A stretch of 64,000 nucleotides of DNA from assembly GCA_913060675.1 (NCBI GenBank), contig CAJXUS010000012.1:20004-84003 (forward strand), given 5' to 3'. This document shows positions 45,299 to 53,696 of this stretch, piece after piece. Origin of the DNA: an uncultured Rhodospirillales bacterium. Lineage in GTDB: Bacteria > Pseudomonadota > Alphaproteobacteria > Kiloniellales > Kiloniellaceae. The notes beneath the pieces are model-generated. The model was not told the origin of the DNA. It saw only the letters and a list, made by a program, of their open reading frames with translations, and made no database searches. The stretch's first letter is position 1. Each line of letters opens with the position of its first letter. The translations under genes and the position numbers were made by a program.

Positions 45299-45649
45299 AT
45301 GGTTGCTGTTGTTATAATTGTTTTGTGCATTTTAGGTTTTGCTTTTTCACAGCACCTTATTCGGAATAACCGGTCTGTTCTAAAGGGAATTATTTTTGTT
45401 ATTATCAATTTTATTGTGATTAACGGGATATCAATTTCCATCTTTCTTTCTGGGATGTTCAATAAAATTTTTGAGATAGAAGAAGCTCTTTTAGGGATAC
45501 TTTACGCCGCTTTAATTACCTTTGTTCCAATTGTATTGGGGGTGATCTATGACCGGAACTGGAAGGAAGCTACGGTTACACCCTTAAATGCTGATGGTAC
45601 AAAGGAATTAAATTTTGAGGATATTCAAAAAAAAGAGGTACAAGGGTAA
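45299..45649 (+). CDS. Small membrane protein, three-member paralogous family (copy B)
   Basis: 116 residues; AAGAGG sits about 6 bp before the ATG. Contains GFAFSQHLIRNNRSVLKG and VINGISISIFL, parallel to copy A, then LLGILYAALITFVPIVLGVI and a charged cytoplasmic-looking tail (about 95-116) ending KKEVQG. Lies 147 bp after copy A in the same direction and about 180 bp before ohr. Function unknown. Confidence 0.65.
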   Translation: MVAVVIIVLCILGFAFSQHLIRNNRSVLKGIIFVIINFIVINGISISIFLSGMFNKIFEIEEALLGILYAALITFVPIVLGVIYDRNWKEATVTPLNADGTKELNFEDIQKKEVQG

Positions 45650-45762
45650 GTATCCTTTCTAGTAAGACTTGCTTGACCTCTCTCCACTACATTTTTTCCG
45701 CTTTATAACTCCCAGTTTTGCTGACTTTAGGTCACTGAAAATATTTTTCTTGATTAATTTTA

Positions 45763-45774
45763 ATTGTGCACAAT
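45763..45774. promoter_or_regulatory. Candidate OhrR operator
   Basis: ATTGTGCACAAT is a perfect 12-bp palindrome 53 bp before the ohr start codon. OhrR boxes in other bacteria are AT-rich palindromes built on ACAATT/AATTGT half sites, so AATTGTGCACAATA fits well. Confidence 0.6.
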
Positions 45775-45827
45775 ATAATAATGCATAATCTAATCTATTA
45801 ACGATCTCAAACCCAAGGAGCAAAATT

Positions 45828-46286
45828 ATGACATCTCAAACCGAAGCAGCCCAAACGCAAAGACCTGAAAAAATTCTCTATACTGCTATTGCCGAAGCAA
45901 CTGGTGGGCGCGAGGGGACTGTGAAATCTAATGATGGTGCGCTGGATTTTCCGTTGACCACACCGAAAGAGCTTGGTGGGGCAGGGACTTTTGGGGTTAA
46001 TCCGGAACAGATGTTTGCTGCGGGTTATGCGGCGTGTTTTATCGGCGCGCTCAAGGTCGTATCCGGTCAGGAAAAAATTAAACTGCCCGAAGATACCAAA
46101 ATCGCAGGCGAAGTTGGAATTGGTCCGATCACGGGCGGGTACAACATTGCGGTGACTTTGAATATTTCTTTACCGGGTCTGGAAGCCAGTGCCGCTAATG
46201 ATCTAATCGCCAAAGCACACAAGGTTTGCCCCTATTCCAACGCGACACGCGGCAACGTGGACGTCGATCTGAAACTCGTGAGCTAG
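45828..46286 (+). CDS. ohr: Organic hydroperoxide reductase Ohr
   Basis: 152 residues, AAGGAG about 8 bp before the ATG. Complete Ohr/OsmC sequence: ILYTAIAEATGGREG, SNDGALDFPLTTPKELGG, NPEQMFAAGYAACFIGALK with the peroxidatic Cys70, and AHKVCPYSNATRGNVDV with resolving Cys134. Known: reduces organic and lipid hydroperoxides using a lipoylated dihydrolipoamide partner. A likely OhrR palindrome precedes it, and the OhrR gene follows 244 bp downstream. Confidence 0.95.
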   Translation: MTSQTEAAQTQRPEKILYTAIAEATGGREGTVKSNDGALDFPLTTPKELGGAGTFGVNPEQMFAAGYAACFIGALKVVSGQEKIKLPEDTKIAGEVGIGPITGGYNIAVTLNISLPGLEASAANDLIAKAHKVCPYSNATRGNVDVDLKLVS

Positions 46287-46303
46287 GGTCTATAGACCCT
46301 TTT
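46286..46303 (+). terminator. Short hairpin terminator after ohr
   Basis: GGGTC-TATA-GACCC followed by TTTT begins at the ohr stop codon. The stem is short, so this may be only a partial terminator between ohr and ohrR. Confidence 0.5.
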
Positions 46304-46439
46304 AGGGTGGGTTGCCCGTTTATATTCCGTACTCGATTTTCCCCCGAATGGGATATGGAGTTGGCCGGGTAACCCTTCCTTAAGTACGGCAGAGTTTTCA
46401 GAGCTAAAGCTTTGGCATTGCAAATAACACAGGGGCCAG

Positions 46440-46472
46440 TAATCTAGGAGCAATCTAGAGGTAATCTAAAGC
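46440..46472. repeat. Three 11-bp direct repeats upstream of ohrR
   Basis: TAATCTAGGAG, CAATCTAGAGG and TAATCTAAAGC follow one another without spacing: a YAATCTA core every 11 bp, about one helical turn, 58-90 bp before the ohrR start. A fourth weak copy (GGTAATCTCC) lies near 46497. Phasing suggests a cooperative binding site for an unidentified regulator. Confidence 0.55.
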
Positions 46473-46530
46473 ATCCCTAAAGCCTGTTAATTCCGGGGTA
46501 ATCTCCCCAAGCCAAGATCGTTGTGAAACC

Positions 46531-47055
46531 ATGAGCCAGACAAAACATACTTCCTCAAAAAAAGGGAGCTCCCTTTCCAAGGAGGGTCAACCTACTGCTC
46601 AGTCTTTTGGGGAAACTCAAGCTTCTGGGGTATCTTTGCTGGATGAACAGCTTTGCTTTGCGCTCTATAGCAGTTCTCAGGCGATCATCAAGAAGTACCA
46701 GCCTTATCTGAAACAGATGAACCTGACCTATCCACAGTATCTGGTTTACCTGGCGCTAGAGCCCAAAACCACCACAACTGTTAAGGCGCTGGGCGCAGAC
46801 CTTGGTCTTGATTCCGGCACCCTTTCTCCGCTGCTCAAACGCATGCAAGCCAATGGGTACGTCAGCCGTAATCGTGCCGTCGAAGATGAACGCAAGGTTA
46901 TGATCAACCTGACGTCAGAGGGACGCGCACTCAGTGAAGAGATCGCCACCATGCAACAGGCCGTCGCCTGTTCCACCGGGCTGGATACTAAAGAGTTCCG
47001 TAGCCTGCTGGCACAGCTTCATGACCTGGGTCAGAAGATGGCCGCGACGGACTAA
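46531..47055 (+). CDS. ohrR: OhrR, MarR-family organic peroxide sensor
   Basis: 174 residues. A Ser/Thr/Gln-rich extension of about 33 residues, longer than usual for OhrR, precedes LLDEQLCFALYSSSQ with the redox Cys42, the OhrR hallmark. The winged helix is VKALGADLGLDSGTLSPLLK and RNRAVEDERKVMINLTSEG. Known: the reduced form represses ohr; oxidation of the Cys by organic peroxide releases DNA. No Shine-Dalgarno sequence is visible before the ATG, so a start further inside is possible, though no later ATG precedes the Cys. Confidence 0.92.
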   Translation: MSQTKHTSSKKGSSLSKEGQPTAQSFGETQASGVSLLDEQLCFALYSSSQAIIKKYQPYLKQMNLTYPQYLVYLALEPKTTTTVKALGADLGLDSGTLSPLLKRMQANGYVSRNRAVEDERKVMINLTSEGRALSEEIATMQQAVACSTGLDTKEFRSLLAQLHDLGQKMAATD

Positions 47056-47341
47056 AGCGTTTGCTTTATTGAATTAATTGGCCTGAGCTTGCTTGGCCTG
47101 TCTCGGTGTCCAAGCCTGCTTATCCAATACCTAGTCCAGTAACTTGGCAGGCTAATCGACGTGTTATACGCCCCCGTAATCTCGCCCATAATCACGCCCG
47201 CACCACACGCTTTTAACATGCAAAAAGACCCTCTCGTCGCGGGATGGTTTCATCTGCTCTCTGAATGATTGTAAAGTATATAGAATGATCACTCTTTAAT
47301 TGTATTAAGATTTTCTCTCCTAAAAACCAATGGAGAGTAAA

Positions 47342-48007
47342 ATGTTTTTCCAAATTGATCCTAACCAGCACGAAAATTTCCAACCACAGATCAAGTCGAT
47401 GTTTGAGTTGCGGTACCGGGTGTTTTGTGAACGGTTGGGCTGGGTGCCGGGTGAAAATCAAATGGAGCGCGACGATTTTGATGATCAGGACCCAAGTTAT
47501 CTGATTAAACAAGAAGCTGACGGGACAGTATCTGCCTGTGTCCGTCTGTTGCCCTCAACGGGGGCGAATATGTTGCGTGATACCTTTCCTGATCTCCTGA
47601 CCGGGGGCGCGTGCCCTGCGGCGCAGGATATTATGGAATCAAGTCGTTTTGCTGTGGATACCGCGCTGTTGCGCAGCCGGGGCGATTTGGAGCTTTCCAA
47701 AACCACCTATGAGCTTTTCCTCTCGATGATCGAGTTTGGTCTCGGCCGGGGCCTGAGCAAGATCATCACAGTGACGGACTTGCGCATAGAGCGTCTGGTC
47801 AAGCGGGCCAACTGGCCTTATGAGCGCCTGGGAGAGCCGCAAAAGCAGATGGACGGCGGCAAGGTCGTCAAGGCGGTTGCCCTGGCGGTTGAGGTCTCTG
47901 AACGGGCGCGACAGGCGGTGGCCGAAAAGGCCGAGCTGCACTATCCGGTTCTGTTTCAACCCGTGATCAGCCGGCCGGCGTTTGAAAACGCAATGATTGC
48001 CAGCTAA
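47342..48007 (+). CDS. luxI: Acyl-homoserine-lactone synthase LuxI
   Basis: 221 residues from ATG 47342 (GGAGAG about 5 bp before it). From this start the invariant LuxI residues fall at their classical numbers: Arg24, Phe28, Trp34, Asp45, Asp48, then Arg68, Glu99 and Arg102 (canonical 69, 100, 103). The upstream ATG at 47330 overlaps the ribosome site and is rejected. Known: makes N-acyl-homoserine lactone from S-adenosylmethionine and acyl-ACP. The acyl chain cannot be predicted. A luxR gene follows 67 bp downstream after a strong terminator; no classical lux box is seen upstream. Confidence 0.95.
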   Translation: MFFQIDPNQHENFQPQIKSMFELRYRVFCERLGWVPGENQMERDDFDDQDPSYLIKQEADGTVSACVRLLPSTGANMLRDTFPDLLTGGACPAAQDIMESSRFAVDTALLRSRGDLELSKTTYELFLSMIEFGLGRGLSKIITVTDLRIERLVKRANWPYERLGEPQKQMDGGKVVKAVALAVEVSERARQAVAEKAELHYPVLFQPVISRPAFENAMIAS

Positions 48008-48033
48008 GGTTTAACACTACCCGATTGGCATAG

Positions 48034-48070
48034 AACACCTTACCCTATATTACTAGGGTAAGGTGTTTTT
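48034..48070 (+). terminator. Strong luxI terminator whose 3' arm contains a possible luxR ribosome site
   Basis: AACACCTTACCCT (48034-48046) pairs perfectly with AGGGTAAGGTGTT (48055-48067), 8-base loop, followed by TTTC. AAGGTG in the 3' arm lies about 10 bp before the luxR ATG at 48075 and is the only visible ribosome-binding sequence for it. Confidence 0.85.
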
Positions 48071-48074
48071 CTTT

Positions 48075-48806
48075 ATGCGGGAGTTGAGTGGTTTGAAATA
48101 CGCGGAAATGGCTAAAAGCATTGCAAAAATGAAGCAATGCACAATGCCAGATGAGTTGCAGGAATGTTTTTCCATAATAATTTCAAAGCTTGGGTTTCAA
48201 CAATTTGCCTATATGCGCTTTGCCCGCAATAATGTAGATATTGAACATTCGATCTATACCTTTAGCGAAGCTTGGAAAATAAAATATTTCCAAGAGGGAT
48301 ACGATCAGGTCGATCCCGTATTTATCGAGGCATTCAGCACCACCGACACTTTTTTCTGGTCGGCCTGCATGCCCGAGTTTGCCAAGGGGCAGGAAGCATT
48401 TTTTAAAGAGTCCACCGCCTATGGAATCTTCAACGGCCTGACCACACCTTTGAAATCAAACGCCAAGGCCAAGGCGGTTATGACGATCGTTGCGGCGCGT
48501 ACAGAAGAAAACAAGGACATGAGGCAAGCTCCACCTGCGACGGTGGCCATGATCCGAATTCTATCCGAATGTTTCCATCAGGTTGCGATCCAGATCCTGG
48601 TACCGGGTGACCTGGAGCTCAAACCCCGGCAAAAGCAGGTTTTGACCATGGCGTCCTATGGTATGTCGTCGCGTGAAATTGCCGCAGCTTTGGATAAATC
48701 CGAAGCTTATATGAACGAGCTGATCACCGGAATTCTACACAAACTAGGCACACAATCGCGCCCCGCCGCGGTGCGTCGCGCGCACGAACTTGGTCTGTTG
48801 GATTAA
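48075..48806 (+). CDS. luxR: LuxR-family acyl-homoserine-lactone receptor/regulator
   Basis: 243 residues from ATG 48075 (a GTG at 48063 is also in frame). The autoinducer domain has Trp67, Tyr71 and Asp80-Pro81, an exact 10-residue offset from TraR Trp57, Tyr61, Asp70-Pro71, and a further Trp in TDTFFW. The C-terminal helix-turn-helix is LKPRQKQVLTMASYGMSSRE then IAAALDKSEAYMNELI, with Gln instead of the usual Glu in the RE pair and Asn-Glu where the family has Val-x-x-His; DNA contacts may differ. Directly downstream of luxI. Confidence 0.9.
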   Translation: MRELSGLKYAEMAKSIAKMKQCTMPDELQECFSIIISKLGFQQFAYMRFARNNVDIEHSIYTFSEAWKIKYFQEGYDQVDPVFIEAFSTTDTFFWSACMPEFAKGQEAFFKESTAYGIFNGLTTPLKSNAKAKAVMTIVAARTEENKDMRQAPPATVAMIRILSECFHQVAIQILVPGDLELKPRQKQVLTMASYGMSSREIAAALDKSEAYMNELITGILHKLGTQSRPAAVRRAHELGLLD

Positions 48807-49108
48807 TAACGGTGAAATAAAGTGAAATACCTCATTTCCTAGGGTTTATTTCGACTTATCAATTGCCTAGGCTATACACTTATTAGTTGATAACGACCTA
48901 AAGTCAAGCAGAGTTATCTACTGTTGTTCTCTGTTCTGGGTTCTTCTGTGCGTGGGGGTGCGACAAGTTCCTTAAAGGATAACAGCAATTCTGTAACGCC
49001 AAGTTGCGATACCACGTTAAGAATAACTGGGGTTGCAATGCCAGCGTTATGCACGAGGGGCAAAATTAAGAGTTGGCCCAATTAAGAATTGGTATGTGAG
49101 GGGATAAA
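48807..49108. other. 302-bp intergenic region rich in inverted repeats
   Basis: No gene seen. Directly after luxR a nested hairpin occurs: GAAATAAA (48814-48821) with TTTATTTC (48845-48852) around GAAAT-ACCTC-ATTTC, probably ending the luxR transcript. A TTATCAA / TTGATAA pair (near 48857 and 48886) follows, and CCAATT-AAG-AATTGG (49078-49092) lies just before the small frame at 49109. None matches a textbook lux box, but the dyads are candidate LuxR or other operators. Confidence 0.45.
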
Positions 49109-49297
49109 ATGACAACCGAAATAATGGGCAGCAAAGCATTGCGCTTTGCACTTGATGCCGTGTCGGCTATGGGAGCTGGAACAGGTATTAACGAGGTCGA
49201 TCTGAGTGGACTGGCAGACAGCATTGCCAAATCCCAAAAGCTAAGGCGCTGTGGCACAGAAGATATGGACGAAGACGAGGGCTTGGAACTTGCGTGA
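49109..49297 (+). CDS. Small acidic protein, unknown
   Basis: 62 residues; GAGGGG lies about 6 bp before the ATG, the main support. An N-terminal helical part (ALRFALDAVSAMGAGTGINE) is followed by a polar, strongly acidic tail (TEDMDEDEGLEL). No signal peptide, membrane segment or recognised family. Its position after luxI/luxR and a perfect dyad makes it a candidate quorum-controlled small protein (inference). It may also be chance. Confidence 0.42.
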   Translation: MTTEIMGSKALRFALDAVSAMGAGTGINEVDLSGLADSIAKSQKLRRCGTEDMDEDEGLELA

Positions 49298-49544
49298 TCT
49301 CTGGTGGACGAGGGTGATGGAGGTAGAATCTTTTTCGTCTTAACAAATTGACACAAATAAAAATATCCCGTGTATTACGTACTAGAAAATCCATCGTTAC
49401 CTCATACCCCCCTTATAGATCTAAACCAATCATCCATACTCAAACCAAAAATTGATCCGAGAAAGCGCTGAAAAGTTCTGGGTTGGCCGATAAGGTAAGA
49501 GCAAATTAAGGAACTTACTATTATGGTTTGCCCTTTATGTTTTG

Positions 49545-49937
49545 ATGAATTTCGGCTTCGTACCCAGGCTGGGGAGATATGTTTTGTTTGTTGCTTTGGT
49601 TGGGATTTGGAGTATTGCAGGATTCTTGCTTTCGAAATATTTTATGCGCAATCACAAAAGCTTCTTATCGGGAACTCTAACCATTTTTTCGATATGGCTG
49701 TTGATTAATAGTCTGTCAGTGGTGAGCTGGTTTACCTTAATGATACACCGCTTGTTTTCATTTACTGAAAGCGCAGAGGGCGCATATCTCTCTCTGATTT
49801 ATAGTGGTATTTCCATTTTTCTTGGCGCTTATTTTAGCTATCACTTTTGGTTTAAAATAGGTAGCCCAATCACTTTGCCCGAGAAGACAACATCGGAAAT
49901 TTTAAAAACAGAAGGAAATAAGAAAAGTAAGTATTAG
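49545..49937 (+). CDS. Small membrane protein, three-member paralogous family (copy C)
   Basis: 130 residues from ATG 49545. A TTG at 49584 with GGGGAG 7 bp upstream is an alternative and would align its start with copies A and B. Contains GFLLSKYFMRNHKSFLSG and WLLINSLSVVSWF, the shared family motifs, then AYLSLIYSGISIFLGAYFSY and a Lys/Glu/Thr-rich tail. Separated from copies A and B by the ohr/ohrR and luxI/luxR genes. Function unknown. Confidence 0.65.
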   Translation: MNFGFVPRLGRYVLFVALVGIWSIAGFLLSKYFMRNHKSFLSGTLTIFSIWLLINSLSVVSWFTLMIHRLFSFTESAEGAYLSLIYSGISIFLGAYFSYHFWFKIGSPITLPEKTTSEILKTEGNKKSKY

Positions 49938-50029
49938 GTAGTCTCGCCCATTGAAACCAGTTGAGGCTAGACAAACGATATTAATATAACAACCGATTTT
50001 CTTATGGCGTGACTTCAAGTTTGCCCCCC

Positions 50030-50063
50030 AAAAAAAACCGCAACACTCGCTAGAGTGTTGCGG
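50030..50063 (-). terminator. Rho-independent terminator for the minus-strand demethylase
   Basis: CCGCAACACTC-GCTA-GAGTGTTGCGG is a perfect 11-bp stem. On the minus strand it is followed by eight T. It lies about 220 bp beyond the demethylase stop codon. Confidence 0.85.
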
Positions 50064-50261
50064 CAGAGTTGGTCCCTTGAATTTGGAACCCAGCTAATGG
50101 TTTGTACAGGTCCCCGAGGCTTTGTGGGGTCTAGAGGTCCGTACGAGGGCTTTCTTAAGGCCCGGTTCGCAAAGGGTGTTTAAGACTTTGATTAAAAGAA
50201 ATGCTCCACCTTGGGGACTGGCTGGTACGCCCAAAGCAGAGATTTCTTAAAATCAGGCTTT

Positions 50262-50297
50262 TCAGTCCTCTGCTTTAGGTCAATCCTCTGCTTTAGG
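50262..50297 (-). repeat. Tandem 18-bp duplication including the stop codon
   Basis: On the minus strand CCTAAAGCAGAGGAYTGA is present twice in a row (50297-50280 and 50279-50262, 17 of 18 identical). Each copy encodes PKAED-stop, so the gene end and its stop are duplicated. AAAGCAGAG at 50233-50241 is an inverse copy of part of the unit and could pair with it as a hairpin. Confidence 0.8.
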
Positions 50298-52748
50298 TCG
50301 GGCCGCTTTTGGATCGTAAAGCGGTTTTAGGGATAGGCTGGTTTTGAACCGCTCACAGGCGATTTCAACGCTGAAATCATCTTCGTTGACCCAATCCAAT
50401 GTCACGCCTGGATCATTGTAAACGTACGCCAAACCAATGGTCACGCCGAGGGTATGGCTGAACATGCCTGCGGTGACCTTGCCGACGATTTTGTCGCCTT
50501 TATAGACGGGTTCGTTGTGATACATCATCGCGTTTGGATCTTCGAGTTTCAGCGATACCATGCGCTTGGGCAGCGGTTTGCCTTTTTGCGCCATAAGCGC
50601 TTCGCGACCGATAAAGCCACCGGGTTTGTCCCAGGCAACGGCAAAGCCGAGGCCAGCTTCAAGCACCGTATCTTCGTCGGTGATATCGTGGCCCCAGTGG
50701 CGGAAACCTTTTTCCAGACGCAGGGTGTTCACCGCGTGCATGCCGCCGGGCTTGAGGTCAAACTCTGCGCCTGCTTCGATCAGGGTGTCATAAACGTGGA
50801 CCGCAAATTCTGCGGGTACGTAAAGCTCCCACCCCAGCTCACCGACATAGGTAATGCGGCCTGCGTTGATTTTGGCGTAGCCGAGCTCGATCTCCTGACA
50901 GGTGCCAAAAGGGAAGGCGTCGTTGGACAGATCGGTCGGGGTGACCTTACTCAATACTTTACGGCTGTTTGGACCCATGAGGGCAAAGAGTGCGTAGCCC
51001 GAGGTCACATCGGTGGCGATGCAGTGGCTGTCGTGGGGGATGTGTGAGTTCAAAAAATGGAAGTCACGGGTCTGGGTGCCGCCGGATGACAGCACCATGA
51101 ACTTGTTTTCTTCCAGACGGGTCACGGTCAGATCGGCTTCGATCCCGCCGCGATCGTTGAGCCACTGGGTATAGACCATCTTGCCATTTGGTACGTCGAT
51201 ATTGGCGCCGGAAATGCGGTTCAGCACGCCCAAGGCATCCTTGCCCTGCACCATGAATTTACCGAACGAGCTCATATCAAACAGGGCGACGTTTTCGCGG
51301 GCGGCCTTACATTCCACGCCACACCAGTCGTGCCAGTTCTGACGGCCATAGGAGTATTCGTATTTCGGCTCTACACCTTCGGGGGCAAAGAAGTTGGCGC
51401 GTTCCCAGCCTGCCATTTCACCAAAACACGCGTTGGCTTTTTCCAGACGGTCGTGGATCGGAGAGCGTTTGACGTTACGGCTGGTCACGGGTTGTTTGTG
51501 CGGCCAGTGCATTTCATAGAGCAGGCCGAGAGCCTCTGTGGTGCGATCAAACAGGTACTTGTCGCCGCCCTGGAACGGTTGCACGCGGCGGATATCCACA
51601 TCCCACATATCAACTGGGCAGTTGCCCTGAACAATCCAGTCGGCAAGGATTTTGCCTGCGCCACCCGCAGACTGAATGCCTGTGGAGTTAAAGCCCGCCG
51701 CAACATAGAAGTTCTTCATCTCTGGCGCTTCGCCGAGGTAAAAACGGTTGTCGGGGGTAAAGCTTTCGGGGCCGTTAAAGAAGGTATGGATACCAGCTGT
51801 TTCCAGCAATGGAATACGGGTCATGGCGTTTTCAAGCGCCGGGGTGAACTGGTCCCAGTTTTCCGGGAGCTCGTCAAAGCAGAAGTTATCGGGAATGCCT
51901 TCGTGGCCCCACGGCACGGCGTTGGGCTCAAAACAACCGATCAGTAGCTTTCCGGCGTCTTCCTTGTAATAGGTATAGCCATCAGGATCGCGCAGGGTCG
52001 GAAGCTTGGGCAGGCCGTCGATGGCTTCGGTGACGATGTAATAGTGTTCCGCCGCGTGAAGCGGCACGTTGACGCCGACCTTTTTGGCGATTTCACGCGC
52101 CCACATGCCGCCGCAGTTGACCACGATCTCGGCGCGGATTTCGCCCTGATCGGTGACAACACCTGTGACCTTGCCGCCATCTGGGCCGGGCTCTGTGATG
52201 ATGTCTTCAACCTTGATGCCTTCCATAATGGTGGCACCGCCCATGCGGGCACCCTTGGCCAGGGCTTGCGTGGTATCAATTGGGTTGGTTTGGCCATCAC
52301 CCGGCAAGTACACGCCGCCGACAAGGTTGGACACATCGGCAATCGGATAATGTTCAAGGATCTGTTCTGGCGTGATGACGTCGACTTCAAGGCCAAAGTT
52401 CCGCGCCATAGACGCACCGCGCTTGAGCTCTTCCAAACGACCGGCTGTTTGAGCAACAGAGACAGAACCCGTGTGCACAAGGCCAGTTTCCTGACCAGTT
52501 TCCTTGGCGAGGTTCTTGTAAAGCTCGGCGGTGTATTGCGCCATCTTGGTCAGGTTCTCTGTCGCACGGAGCTGGCCAACCAGACCCGCCGCATGCCAGG
52601 TGGTACCACACGTCAGTTGCTTGCGTTCGAGCAATACAACGTCTTTCCAACCCAATTTGGTCAGGTGGTATGCCACAGAGCACCCAATAACGCCGCCACC
52701 AATGATGACAACCTGTGCCTGCCCCGGAAGTGTCTTTTTATTCGCCAT
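50280..52748 (-). CDS. FAD-dependent demethylase with C-terminal GcvT domains, second homologue
   Basis: About 822 residues from ATG 52748; a TTG five codons earlier is also in frame. DAO-type FAD domain with [21 protein letters not shown] and [12 protein letters not shown], where His52 matches the covalent-FAD histidine of dimethylglycine dehydrogenase. A linker follows ([20 protein letters not shown]), then GcvT folds with [13 protein letters not shown] and [20 protein letters not shown]. Same architecture as the 6434 gene but clearly diverged. Likely oxidises dimethylglycine, sarcosine or another N-methyl amine, passing one carbon to folate. Probably controlled by the XRE-cupin protein encoded upstream. 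Confidence 0.9.
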   Translation of the reverse strand: MANKKTLPGQAQVVIIGGGVIGCSVAYHLTKLGWKDVVLLERKQLTCGTTWHAAGLVGQLRATENLTKMAQYTAELYKNLAKETGQETGLVHTGSVSVAQTAGRLEELKRGASMARNFGLEVDVITPEQILEHYPIADVSNLVGGVYLPGDGQTNPIDTTQALAKGARMGGATIMEGIKVEDIITEPGPDGGKVTGVVTDQGEIRAEIVVNCGGMWAREIAKKVGVNVPLHAAEHYYIVTEAIDGLPKLPTLRDPDGYTYYKEDAGKLLIGCFEPNAVPWGHEGIPDNFCFDELPENWDQFTPALENAMTRIPLLETAGIHTFFNGPESFTPDNRFYLGEAPEMKNFYVAAGFNSTGIQSAGGAGKILADWIVQGNCPVDMWDVDIRRVQPFQGGDKYLFDRTTEALGLLYEMHWPHKQPVTSRNVKRSPIHDRLEKANACFGEMAGWERANFFAPEGVEPKYEYSYGRQNWHDWCGVECKAARENVALFDMSSFGKFMVQGKDALGVLNRISGANIDVPNGKMVYTQWLNDRGGIEADLTVTRLEENKFMVLSSGGTQTRDFHFLNSHIPHDSHCIATDVTSGYALFALMGPNSRKVLSKVTPTDLSNDAFPFGTCQEIELGYAKINAGRITYVGELGWELYVPAEFAVHVYDTLIEAGAEFDLKPGGMHAVNTLRLEKGFRHWGHDITDEDTVLEAGLGFAVAWDKPGGFIGREALMAQKGKPLPKRMVSLKLEDPNAMMYHNEPVYKGDKIVGKVTAGMFSHTLGVTIGLAYVYNDPGVTLDWVNEDDFSVEIACERFKTSLSLKPLYDPKAARPKAED

Positions 52749-52865
52749 CTTACTAAATCCCAAAGGGGGGTCGATTGACCCTGTTTTGTTTTAGGTTTTT
52801 GCTCGTTACTTATCTGTGTTTCTCTTGGTTAGATCTTATGCTTTGAACTCTAGCCCCAGCTAACC

Positions 52866-52915
52866 CCGTCAATTGCCCGTCAATTGATGGCCAACTAAAA
52901 CCCGTCAACTGACGG
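52866..52915. promoter_or_regulatory. Array of CCGTCA operators between regulator and demethylase genes
   Basis: CCGTCAATTG (52866-52875), CCGTCAATTGATGG (52877-52890) and CCGTCAACTGACGG (52902-52915) share a CCGTCA half site; the last two are near-perfect palindromes with the form CCGTCA-NN-TGACGG. The array begins just beyond the stop of the XRE-cupin gene and lies 118-168 bp before the demethylase start, a convincing binding region for that regulator. Confidence 0.65.
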
Positions 52916-53542
52916 TCAATAGTGAGGTGGGGAGAGGATCCAGAGCACTTCTGCTGTTTCCGTGCCGTTGTTATAGGTTCTGTGGGGATCGCCGGGGTTG
53001 ATGCGAAAGCTGTCCCCGATACCGAGGTCGTAGCTTTTGTCATCGATTTCAACCACGATAGATCCCTTGATGACATGGCCTGAGACTTCGACTGTTTCGC
53101 GGGTGATCTTTTCTTCGCCTGTGGCGGCACCCGGCTCAAACGTGCCCATGATTAACTCCACATCTCCGCTGAGATCGGGAGACATCAGCTCTTCGGCCAT
53201 ACCGGACCCGGTAAAACTGAGTCGGCGGCGATTACTGGCGCGCACGATGTGGGCTTTTTCCGTTGGATCAGCGTCGTCTTCGCCGTGGAAAAACCACGAG
53301 TTGGAAACCTCAAGCGCCGCAGAGATTTTGTTGAGGATGGGAATGGAAATCGCTGAAATACCGCGTTCGATCTGGCTGACATAGCCGACAGACTTGCCGA
53401 TCTTTTCAGCGAGGGTTGTCACCGACATACGCTTGGCCTTGCGCAAATCCCTGATCTGTACGCCAACGGTCACAGACTCATCTTCGAGATCGTTTTTGTA
53501 TAGAGCTTCAACCTTAGACGTTTGAACTTTTAACCTGGCCAT
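52916..53542 (-). CDS. XRE-family regulator with cupin sensor domain
   Basis: 208 residues. Helix-turn-helix about 25-80: VGVQIRDLRKAKRMSVTTLA, then KIGKSVGYVSQIERGISAIS. C-terminal cupin about 125-205: GTFEPGAATGEEKITRETVE and GIGDSFRINPGDPHRTYNNG. Same layout as PuuR and related regulators of amine and amino-acid catabolism. Co-directional with, and 167 bp before, the second demethylase gene, with palindromic sites between. It probably represses the demethylase until an amine-derived ligand binds (inference). Confidence 0.88.
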   Translation of the reverse strand: MARLKVQTSKVEALYKNDLEDESVTVGVQIRDLRKAKRMSVTTLAEKIGKSVGYVSQIERGISAISIPILNKISAALEVSNSWFFHGEDDADPTEKAHIVRASNRRRLSFTGSGMAEELMSPDLSGDVELIMGTFEPGAATGEEKITRETVEVSGHVIKGSIVVEIDDKSYDLGIGDSFRINPGDPHRTYNNGTETAEVLWILSPPHY

Positions 53543-53696
53543 ATCTCACCAAACTTAACTGTTGTGTTGTTCGGCACAATAAAGGCAGTATTAAATGAAA
53601 AAAGATAGTCAAAATTTCATTTTAATGAAAAAACGCAATAAAATTACACGGACGTTATCCGGTTTTAGGTGGGGCGGAGTTCGGTAAGTTACGGAA

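Noticed and set aside
46296..46530. Additional gene between ohr and ohrR
   Set aside because: No frame with a ribosome site or plausible composition; only the hairpin and the 11-bp repeats are seen.
47056..47341. Classical lux box upstream of luxI
   Set aside because: I looked for an 18-20-bp dyad with CTG/CAG ends and found only an AGCCTGC/GCAGGCT pair 34 bp apart (47113-47153), too widely spaced for a lux box.
48063..48074. GTG 48063 as luxR start
   Set aside because: It lies inside the terminator stem; from ATG 48075 the autoinducer-domain residues run at a constant offset from TraR.
52044..52778. Long open frame (about 244 codons) on the plus strand inside the minus-strand demethylase gene; similar ones at 50454-51047 and 51330-51947
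   Set aside because: They lie fully antisense to a gene with clear domain motifs, show no recognisable domains, and are expected from codon bias on the opposite strand.
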